From positions 1 through 11,193 of the forward strand of contig JAEZJR010000300.1 of NCBI GenBank assembly GCA_023415725.1: 11,193 nt of DNA, in the 5' to 3' direction. The position numbers and the translations under genes are program-made. How positions within the stretch are numbered: position 1 is the stretch's first letter; every line of letters begins with the position of its first letter. Shown here piece by piece: positions 1 to 5,518 of the stretch. The notes under the pieces were generated by a model. That model ran no database searches. It had not been told where the DNA came from and saw nothing but the letters and a program-made list of their open reading frames with translations. The DNA is from Acidobacteriota bacterium (GTDB lineage: Bacteria; Acidobacteriota; Blastocatellia; Pyrinomonadales; Pyrinomonadaceae).

Positions 1-528
1 CCCTGCGGGTTTGGGGATCTCTCGGGCGAAGCTGTCCGGATATTCTGTCGCGGTCCAGGAACGGAACGATTCGTTGACGCCGGTCGCTCCGTTCGACTTT
101 CCATTACCGTTCGTCGGCGGCGAAAGGTCCCACGCGACGGTCTTGATGCTGCGGCCGAGGCGTTCCTGTATCTGGCCGAATTTCTCAACCATTTCCGGGC
201 CGATAAAGGCAAGCTTCGCTTCGGAATTGTCGATGAAGTTGGTGAGCGTTTCGATCTCGCCGTGCGGGTCCATCGGGACGCACACGGCCCCGTGGTATAG
301 GGTCGCGAGGTAAGCGATCGCCCAGTTCGGGTGATTCTCGCCGATCAGGGCGACGCGGTCGCCGAACTCAATCCGCTCCTCTCGCATCCGGTACGCGACG
401 GAGCGCATCCTGGGGAGCGTTTCGCCGAAGGTGTAAACCTGATCGTCGACGCCGACGATTCGCATCGCCGTTTTATCTTTACGCGATTCGAACGATTCGA
501 TCAGGCGCTGGCAGAAGGAACCGGACAT
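1..528 (-). CDS. AMP-dependent acyl-CoA synthetase/ligase, N-terminal part (runs off left edge)
   Basis: The first 176 residues of an adenylate-forming enzyme; the rest lies beyond base 1. Enzymes of this family activate a carboxylic acid with ATP to an acyl-adenylate and pass it to coenzyme A. The visible part has the typical N-terminal layout: a 'YTFGETLPRMRSVAYRMR' helix, then 'GDRVALIGENHPNWAIAYLA' and 'GAVCVPMDP' at about residues 61-93, as in long-chain fatty-acid CoA ligases. The ATP-binding P-loop (SGTTGxPKG) would lie past the edge, so the substrate cannot be judged. The start is firm: an in-frame TAA sits three codons before the ATG. The start lies inside the upstream flavoprotein gene (28 bp overlap, different frame), so the two are very probably co-transcribed and translationally coupled. 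No strong ribosome binding site is visible. Confidence 0.85.
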   Translation of the reverse strand, partial: MSGSFCQRLIESFESRKDKTAMRIVGVDDQVYTFGETLPRMRSVAYRMREERIEFGDRVALIGENHPNWAIAYLATLYHGAVCVPMDPHGEIETLTNFIDNSEAKLAFIGPEMVEKFGQIQERLGRSIKTVAWDLSPPTNGNGKSNGATGVNESFRSWTATEYPDSFAREIPKPAG

Positions 529-1898
529 TCTCTGTTAGCTCGATCCGAGACTAGTATTTGGGCAAGATCACGGGCCTGGGCACGTATCTCTGGGATCGCC
601 GTGGATTCCCAAAGTATGCCTTTCAGAGCCGTCCCCAAAGTGTACAACACATCGCTCGGTTCTCCATCCGCGCCCTTGAGCCTGCCGTCGGGCGTGGCGT
701 CGAGGCCGAAGTTCAGATCGTCGCACCGGATGCGTCCCGCCCTCAGGAGATTTTGCACGAGCGGGGAATCGATGCGTTCGAAACTGCTCTCGCTTCCTAT
801 GCAGTTCACGATCGCGTCCGCGTGGACGTATTGCTCGAGGCCGACCGTGGAGTAGCGAACGTCGAAGCCGATGCTTTCCTCCCAGCGGATCTCTTTGAGC
901 CTTCCTTTCAGCACTTGAAGCTGTCCGGTGCCGCGGAGTTCGTCGATCGCTTCGGCCGCCTCCGGAGCCATCCGGTGACGAGCGACGTTCCAATATCGGC
1001 TGAGGTGCTGCATGAAGTATTTCTTCTCAGCGAGAGGCAGGCCCAGCCATATCTGCTGCGTTACCGGCCGGAGGCTGTCGATCACCGCACGCCAGTCGCT
1101 GCCCTCCGAATTGGCATTCTTTATATGCTTCCGGACGATCCGGGAAATATCGGTCACCCGCGAAAGGCCCTTTATTTCGTCATGAAACGGAGGATACGTG
1201 AAGCCGAGCTTATGTACCGCCGGCAGCAACCCCCGAGTGGAAATTGCGTTGATCAACCCCCGATGCCCTCGACGGGCAAGTTGAAGTGTGAGGTCGACCA
1301 TAGAGAGTCCCGTGCCGACGATCAGTACCGATTCGTCAGGGTCGATGCGGTCGAAGACGCCGGGGCTCCAGGGGTCCTGGAAATATTTGGGAGACGAAGT
1401 GAACGAAAGATCCGGAACGGTCGGGTGAGGCGGGAGAAAATTCCCGAACGCGATCGCCACCTTCTCGGAATACAAGGTATCGCCGGAGGCAAGTTTCACT
1501 TCGGCTTTTTTCCCGTTGAGGTCGATGTCGATCGCCTCGTCATCGAAGATGTTCAGCGCGACCGTTGCGGCCTTCGAACGAGCCGCCTCTTCGAGACAAT
1601 CACGCAGGTATTTCCCGAAGATCCGCCGGGGCACGAACGCGGTCGGGCCGTGATCGTATCCGTTCGCGTCGAGCCATCGGTGAAAATGCTCGATATCGTC
1701 GGCATAAGCGCCCATCTTCGCTGCGGGGACGTTCAGCAGATGAGTATCTTCATTCGTCGAGTACGCGACTCCGTGGCCGACGGTGTCGCGTTTTTCGACA
1801 AGATTCACCTCAAGCCGTTCGTCGCCCTTGTAACCGAGCAGATTGATCGCGAGCAATGTGCCACTGGCACCACCGCCGATGATGGTTATACGCTTCAT
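501..1898 (-). CDS. FAD/NAD(P)-binding protein (YdhS-like oxidoreductase family)
   Basis: A 465-residue predicted cytoplasmic flavoprotein. A dinucleotide-binding glycine motif opens the protein (MKRITIIGGGASG, G8/G10/G13). It is followed by the family block 'GHGVAYSTNEDTHLLNVPAA' (41-60). A second nucleotide-binding turn 'VLIVGTGLSMVD' lies at 191-202. The C-terminal 'NCIGSESSF', 'GTALKGILWESTAIPEIRAQA' region is typical of the family. Length and order fit the FAD-NAD(P)-binding family (PF13454 type) that includes YdhS. The reaction and substrate are not known from sequence. The ATG is supported by GGGAGG 9 nt upstream. The gene overlaps the acyl-CoA ligase start by 28 bp, so the pair forms an operon. 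A predicted cyclic di-AMP riboswitch and a terminator-like hairpin lie in its leader, so its expression is probably set in cis by that nucleotide. Confidence 0.85.
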   Translation of the reverse strand: MKRITIIGGGASGTLLAINLLGYKGDERLEVNLVEKRDTVGHGVAYSTNEDTHLLNVPAAKMGAYADDIEHFHRWLDANGYDHGPTAFVPRRIFGKYLRDCLEEAARSKAATVALNIFDDEAIDIDLNGKKAEVKLASGDTLYSEKVAIAFGNFLPPHPTVPDLSFTSSPKYFQDPWSPGVFDRIDPDESVLIVGTGLSMVDLTLQLARRGHRGLINAISTRGLLPAVHKLGFTYPPFHDEIKGLSRVTDISRIVRKHIKNANSEGSDWRAVIDSLRPVTQQIWLGLPLAEKKYFMQHLSRYWNVARHRMAPEAAEAIDELRGTGQLQVLKGRLKEIRWEESIGFDVRYSTVGLEQYVHADAIVNCIGSESSFERIDSPLVQNLLRAGRIRCDDLNFGLDATPDGRLKGADGEPSDVLYTLGTALKGILWESTAIPEIRAQARDLAQILVSDRANRECPVPSASA

Positions 1899-1907
1899 TC
1901 GATCGAG

Positions 1908-1913
1908 CCTCCC
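1908..1913 (-). promoter_or_regulatory. Ribosome binding site of the FAD/NAD(P)-binding protein gene
   Basis: GGGAGG on the minus strand, 9 nt before the ATG at 1898. It lies downstream of the leader hairpin, so it stays available in any transcript that reads past the hairpin. Confidence 0.75.
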
Positions 1914-1955
1914 GTTAGTTCAAGTTAGGTTCAGGTCGAAGATGTGAGCCGATAC

Positions 1956-1996
1956 ACGAAGAGGCCGTGAAGCGAACACTTCACGACCTCTTTCGT
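1956..1996 (-). terminator. Leader hairpin, likely terminator/expression platform of the riboswitch
   Basis: On the minus strand a 12-bp stem (GAGGTCGTGAAG / CTTCACGGCCTC, one G-U pair) closes a 6-nt loop. It extends by five more pairs (ACGAA/TTCGT) past a single bulged A. Read on the plus strand, the G-U pair becomes a C-A mismatch, so the structure fits a minus-strand RNA better. It lies between the riboswitch and the flavoprotein start, where an expression platform should be. No real U-run follows, so classical intrinsic termination is not certain. The 5' arm GAGGT (1986-1990) could instead pair with ACCTC inside the conserved 3' aptamer block (2029-2033). That would be a 5-bp candidate anti-terminator (inference). 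Confidence 0.6.
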
Positions 1997-2011
1997 CGAA
2001 CATTGTGCCCT

Positions 2012-2155
2012 TCTTCGTTAACGCCTGCGAGGTTAGCTGACGGGCTGGAAGCGAAGAAGTCTTCTTCTGAATTTCAGATTAGCCCCTGTTCCGAACGATA
2101 CGGAAACTTATTGGATCCCCCGCGTTGTTGATCACAACAACTTCGGCAATTGATT
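2012..2155 (-). ncRNA. Cyclic di-AMP riboswitch (ydaO-yuaA class)
   Basis: Read on the minus strand, the leader shows, in order, blocks I recognise from the ydaO-yuaA aptamer. ATTGCCGAAG lies at 2150-2141. A perfect 7-bp hairpin GTTGTTG/CAACAAC lies at 2141-2124. GCGGGGGATCCAATAAG lies at 2123-2107, and GGGGCTAATCTGA follows near 2085. A variable GAAGAA/TTCTTC hairpin lies at 2067-2053. The strongly conserved GTCAGCTAACCTCGCAGGCG lies at 2041-2022. GCC near the 5' end can pair with GGC at the 3' end to close P1. The overall length of about 140 nt fits. In known cases the ligand usually turns the downstream gene off. It lies just after the lipid kinase stop and before the flavoprotein gene. 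Boundaries are approximate and rest on remembered consensus, not a covariance-model search. Confidence 0.85.
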
Positions 2156-2162
2156 TTGTGAG

Positions 2163-2192
2163 AGTTTACGAAATCGGAACGGGGCATGGCAA
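2163..2192 (-). promoter_or_regulatory. Candidate sigma-70-like promoter for the riboswitch leader
   Basis: On the minus strand, TTGCCA (2192-2187, 5 of 6 matches to TTGACA) lies 18 nt from TAAACT (2168-2163, 4 of 6 to TATAAT). Transcription would begin near 2157, just before the first conserved aptamer block. The site lies immediately after the lipid kinase stop codon, so the riboswitch would head its own transcript. Confidence 0.4.
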
Positions 2193-2195
2193 GGG

Positions 2196-3143
2196 CTATT
2201 TAACGGGCGGCACGCGCACCTTCAACGCTTCGGGAACTACCTCATAGACCGCGGGGAGTTTGCCGAGGAGTTCGCCATCGACCTCGATATGCACTTCCTC
2301 ACCATCATTGAACGGCCGAGCTTCGATGCGTTTCGCCCGCTTGTCCTTCACCTCGGGTAAAGCCAGGTGGGTGCCGCGATAGAGGGTATATGCACGCAAA
2401 AGGATCTTCGCCGTCTTGATGTCGCCGATATTGATGACATCCAGAAACCCATCAGCGATCTTCGCCTCGGGTGCGATCATCATTCCGCCTCCGAAGTAAC
2501 GTGCATTCGCGACGCAGAAGTTCACCGTGGTCAGAGGCCTTTCCTCGTCATCGTCGATCTTGACGCGCACGTTCGTCGTGCCCAGGCCCACAACTTCTTG
2601 TAGGGTAGAGAGGGCAAAACTCGTCCGACCGCGTACGGAGTCGACCGGCAGCCAATCTAGCGACGTCGAACCCTTCACACGTTCGATGATCGAGGCCGCT
2701 AACCCGAACGACGAGACGTTAAGGAAGTAACGGCTCACCGTTCCTCCATCGTGGTCTTGGTACGTGATCCGTCCGACGTCGATCGCCCGCGTCGTTCCTT
2801 TCCGCAAAGCCCTCGCCGCCTCGCGCCGCTCTGACGGAATGTTCAGCGTCCTGCGAAAATCGCCGCCCGTGCCGGAAGGGAAGATACCGAGTTCGCAGTC
2901 GGTCCCTGATGTCAGGATCCCGTTCGCGATCTCGTTTATCGTCCCGTCGCCCCCGCACGCGATGATGAGCTTTCTGCCGTCCTGAGCCGAACGCCTCGCC
3001 AGGTCGACCCCATCGCCGGGGCCCTTCGTGAACGCCACCTGGAACGGCCCGAAATGCGTCCGCAGATCGCTCGCAATTGAGGACCAGTTATCCCGCGTTG
3101 CGCCGGAGGCGGATTTCGGATTTACGATGATAAGTGGAAGCAT
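2196..3143 (-). CDS. Diacylglycerol kinase-family lipid kinase (DAGKc, YegS/BmrU type)
   Basis: Predicted cytoplasmic or membrane-associated kinase that phosphorylates a lipid alcohol (diacylglycerol, sphingosine-like base or undecaprenol; which one cannot be told). From the chosen ATG it is 315 residues, normal for the family. 'PLIIVNPKSASG' opens the catalytic domain. The nucleotide-binding and catalytic GGDGT lies at 64-68, followed by INEIANGI. GTGGDF (91-96) replaces the common GTGNDF. 'NARYFGGGMMIAPEA' and 'ADGFLDV' lie near 213-235, and the C-terminal EVDGE at 287-291. The frame stays open upstream to an ATG at 3236, but that start would add 31 residues with no family match and overlap the lipoprotein gene. 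The ATG at 3143 lies 4 bp after that gene's stop, suggesting an operon with translational coupling; no clear Shine-Dalgarno is seen. Confidence 0.9.
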   Translation of the reverse strand: MLPLIIVNPKSASGATRDNWSSIASDLRTHFGPFQVAFTKGPGDGVDLARRSAQDGRKLIIACGGDGTINEIANGILTSGTDCELGIFPSGTGGDFRRTLNIPSERREAARALRKGTTRAIDVGRITYQDHDGGTVSRYFLNVSSFGLAASIIERVKGSTSLDWLPVDSVRGRTSFALSTLQEVVGLGTTNVRVKIDDDEERPLTTVNFCVANARYFGGGMMIAPEAKIADGFLDVINIGDIKTAKILLRAYTLYRGTHLALPEVKDKRAKRIEARPFNDGEEVHIEVDGELLGKLPAVYEVVPEALKVRVPPVK

Positions 3144-3147
3144 CGGA

Positions 3148-3777
3148 TCAGAAGAACATCGATTTGTTCTCTTTAACAAAATCAACAACTTGCCGAACGG
3201 TGCTGAACTCGCCGAGTGCCATGTTCGCGTCGTCACGCGTCGTGAAGCCCTGGCCGTCGTTGATGTAAACGGAGTTTTCGTTGTAGGTCGCGGATTTGCC
3301 GCTGCACTTGCTGATCACGATCACGTCGTTTCGCTTATCTACGTTGAGGTCCTGGAACGAAACGCCCTCGACCCAGCAGCCGACATTTACACCGTTGAAC
3401 TGGTTAGGGAAGTCGAACACCTTCTTGCTGTTCTTGTAGATCGCGAATGCGGATTCCAGCGGCGGATCGTCGCCATATTCCGGGTCGTAGGTCGAGACGA
3501 AGCAGGAATTCCGGAACGGCTCGAAGTCGATCGCGAAGGTTTGTTTCTTATAAACCTTGTGCTCGCCCGCGTCGATGCTTTGGCAAACGAGAGTTGCGGA
3601 CATTCCCGCCGATTCTTCGGGAGTCGAATCCGGAGCAGCCGGCGATCCGGTAGGAAATGGAGTGGCTGTAGGCGGCGGTGTCGCGGTGGTCACCTCGACC
3701 TGCTGCTTCGAGGGCAGCTTGCACGCCGAGGCAGCAAGAACCGTGACCAAAAGGGAAAAAACGAAATATCTAAGCAT
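3148..3777 (-). CDS. Hypothetical lipoprotein with low-complexity linker and FG-GAP-like motif
   Basis: A 209-residue protein of unknown function. The N-terminus has a hydrophobic stretch and ends in LAASAC with Cys19, which looks like a lipoprotein signal although the -3 position is Ala rather than Leu. A Pro/Thr/Ser-rich linker follows (about 28-57), then a globular part with four cysteines (65, 92, 134, 158) that could form disulfides outside the cytoplasm. 'FQDLNVDKRNDVIVI' (141-155) has the DxNxDxxxD spacing of calcium-binding FG-GAP/VCBS-type loops, and 'VYINDGQGF' follows as in such repeats. This is one isolated match and not proof of a propeller. The gene lies 4 bp upstream of the lipid kinase, so they are likely co-transcribed. 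No strong ribosome binding site precedes the ATG. Confidence 0.75.
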   Translation of the reverse strand: MLRYFVFSLLVTVLAASACKLPSKQQVEVTTATPPPTATPFPTGSPAAPDSTPEESAGMSATLVCQSIDAGEHKVYKKQTFAIDFEPFRNSCFVSTYDPEYGDDPPLESAFAIYKNSKKVFDFPNQFNGVNVGCWVEGVSFQDLNVDKRNDVIVISKCSGKSATYNENSVYINDGQGFTTRDDANMALGEFSTVRQVVDFVKENKSMFF

Positions 3778-3791
3778 ATAAAGCCTAGATT

Positions 3792-3820
3792 GGTTTACTG
3801 TTTTTCACCCCGATAGTCAA
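3792..3820 (-). promoter_or_regulatory. Weak candidate promoter for the lipoprotein-lipid kinase unit
   Basis: On the minus strand, TTGACT (3820-3815) is spaced 17 nt from TAAACC (3797-3792). The -35 is good and the -10 poor. It lies just after the palindrome and would give a very short leader before the ATG at 3777. Confidence 0.3.
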
Positions 3821-3825
3821 AAATG

Positions 3826-3909
3826 GTTCAGAGTTCAAGCTTTAGCTTGTCCGACCGCTACGAACCATTTCGTAGCAACGCAAAACAAGCTAAAGCTTGA
3901 ACTCTGAAC
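3826..3909. repeat. 84-bp nested palindrome (25-bp perfect arms with inner hairpins)
   Basis: Arms 3826-3850 and 3885-3909 are perfect 25-bp inverted repeats. Between them lies a second perfect 8-bp hairpin, GCTACGAA-CCAT-TTCGTAGC (3857-3876). Each arm also holds its own small palindrome: CAAGCT-TT-AGCTTG (3836-3849) and its counterpart at 3886-3899. The element can therefore fold as one long stem or as a cloverleaf of three hairpins. It starts 7 bp after the M24B peptidase stop and ends before the lipoprotein promoter region, so it could end the upstream transcript. Its architecture is also that of a REP/BIME or small non-autonomous mobile repeat. No long T-run flanks it. Confidence 0.85.
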
Positions 3910-3916
3910 GTTGACT

Positions 3917-5518
3917 CTACCTCGCGTAGCTGGCGGCGATCGCGGATTCGACGAGCGGTCCCCCGTCGATCTTCTTAGCCGTCCATTGCAGTTCCTTCGA
4001 AGCCTTCGCCATGAACGATTCGATATCGGCGATCGAACGCGGGATCTTGCCCGTCATCCAGGTCACGCCGTTTTCGGTAACGAGCATGTCGTCCTCGATT
4101 CGAACGCCGATGTTCTTGTACTTCTCATAAACCGGCCGCACCTTTTCCTTGAAGGCGGTCAACTCCGGGTTGTTCGGCAGGTTGTCGAGAGCGTCCTCGC
4201 GGATGTATATGCCGGGCTCGTTCGTGTAGATCATCCCGGGTTTCAGCGGTGCAGCGTAATCGCCCACGTCGTGCACGTTCATTCCGACCCAGTGCCCGAG
4301 CCCATGGATGAACCAAATCCCCACCTGACGCGAGCGTGGCGTAAGCTCTTCGGCGGGCGTCGTCGGTGCCTTGTAATCATCAATGAGACCGAGCTTCGAA
4401 AGCCCCTCGGCGATCTTGTTTCGAGCGATCATGCTGAGCTGGCCGAAACTGACGCCCGGCTTCGTCGCCTTCGCCACAGCTTCCTGAGCATCGTAAACGA
4501 TCTGATAGATCTCGGCCTGCTCCTTGGTGAATTTGCCATTCACAGGGAAGGTTCGGGTCACGTCGGCGGTGTAGTGCTCATATTCCGCGCCGACGTCCAT
4601 TAGAAGAAGCTCGCCCTTTTTCACAGGGCTCTGCGATTCCACATAGTGCAGCGTGGTGGCGTTGCCGCCGCAGCCGACGATCGACGGGTATCCCCAGAAA
4701 TCGGCATTGCGCCGGCGGAACGTGTATTCCACCTCGGCGTGCACCTCATATTCCCAATTCGCACGCCCGACCATCGCCATCGCACGCATTTGCGCTTCGG
4801 TCGTGATGTCGATCGCGTGCTGCATCATCTTCAGTTCGTAAGGCGATTTGATGTGCCGCAGTTTTGCGAAGATCTCCTGCGCGTTCTTTATGCCGACGTC
4901 GAGTCCGTTGGTGAATTCGCTTTCCTGCCGGAATTCACGCCTGCCGTTCTCGTCGTTCTGCCCTCCGGGGAGCAGAAGATATATGTTCGAAAGGCTCGTC
5001 GGGATGGACACGCCTTCCTTCGACGTGAATGCTTGCTTCGACTTCAACGCTGCAAGAAACGCGTCGCGTTCCGAAGCGTCGATTATCGTCTTCAGCCCCG
5101 AGAGGCGCATCGCATCCTCTCGCGAATACATCTTGCCTTCCCACGCTTCCTTTCGGGGCTCGCGTTTCGGGATGAAGAGATATTCCGCTACCTTTCCGCC
5201 GTCCTTCACCATCACGAAGGTCGCGTTGTCCTGCTTGAGGGCGGTCAGGTAATAGAGGTTGTTCTCCTGGCGGTAGACGTAATCGACGTCGTTTGTGTAA
5301 AGCTTCGGCTCGGCCGAGAAAAGCACGATGATGCTTTTGTCCGCCATCGCATCGGCGACCGCGGCACGGCGTTTCGCGAGTTCCGTGTGGCGTTCCGCGT
5401 CGGTGAACCGCGGTGCCGGCGGTGTCTTCAATATCGCCGGGTCGGCGGCAAGTGACCGAACCGGTGATGCGGTCAGCACGAAGGCGAAGATTATGAAAAA
5501 TGAAAGCACTCTTATCAT
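3917..5518 (-). CDS. Secreted M24B metallopeptidase (Xaa-Pro aminopeptidase type)
   Basis: A 533-residue predicted exported aminopeptidase that removes N-terminal residues preceding proline. A signal peptide is visible (hydrophobic core about 4-17, likely cleavage after SLAA near 25). An AMP_N-type domain spans about 40-200 and the pita-bread catalytic domain about 225-485. The five metal ligands can be placed: D308 in LLMDVGAEY, D319 in TADVTRTFP, H409 in HGLGHWVGM, E434 in YTNEPGIYI and E475 in GVRIEDDM. All are intact, so it should bind two metal ions and be active. The start overlaps the stop of the NHL-M23 gene as ATGA, with GAGG in the end of that gene serving as ribosome binding site. 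The two proteins should be made together. Cytoplasmic PepP lacks the signal peptide seen here. Confidence 0.92.
   Translation of the reverse strand: MIRVLSFFIIFAFVLTASPVRSLAADPAILKTPPAPRFTDAERHTELAKRRAAVADAMADKSIIVLFSAEPKLYTNDVDYVYRQENNLYYLTALKQDNATFVMVKDGGKVAEYLFIPKREPRKEAWEGKMYSREDAMRLSGLKTIIDASERDAFLAALKSKQAFTSKEGVSIPTSLSNIYLLLPGGQNDENGRREFRQESEFTNGLDVGIKNAQEIFAKLRHIKSPYELKMMQHAIDITTEAQMRAMAMVGRANWEYEVHAEVEYTFRRRNADFWGYPSIVGCGGNATTLHYVESQSPVKKGELLLMDVGAEYEHYTADVTRTFPVNGKFTKEQAEIYQIVYDAQEAVAKATKPGVSFGQLSMIARNKIAEGLSKLGLIDDYKAPTTPAEELTPRSRQVGIWFIHGLGHWVGMNVHDVGDYAAPLKPGMIYTNEPGIYIREDALDNLPNNPELTAFKEKVRPVYEKYKNIGVRIEDDMLVTENGVTWMTGKIPRSIADIESFMAKASKELQWTAKKIDGGPLVESAIAASYAR

Noticed and set aside
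558..1928. 456-codon open frame on the plus strand
   Set aside because: It lies opposite the FAD/NAD(P)-binding protein gene, has an Arg/Val-rich composition without any recognisable domain, and would read back through the riboswitch-controlled gene; a shadow frame.
3144..3236. Upstream start for the lipid kinase at 3236
   Set aside because: The added 31 residues match nothing in the family and overlap the lipoprotein gene; the conserved domain begins right at the ATG at 3143.
3028..3816. 262-codon open frame on the plus strand
   Set aside because: Mirror of the lipoprotein and lipid kinase genes; no recognisable protein features.
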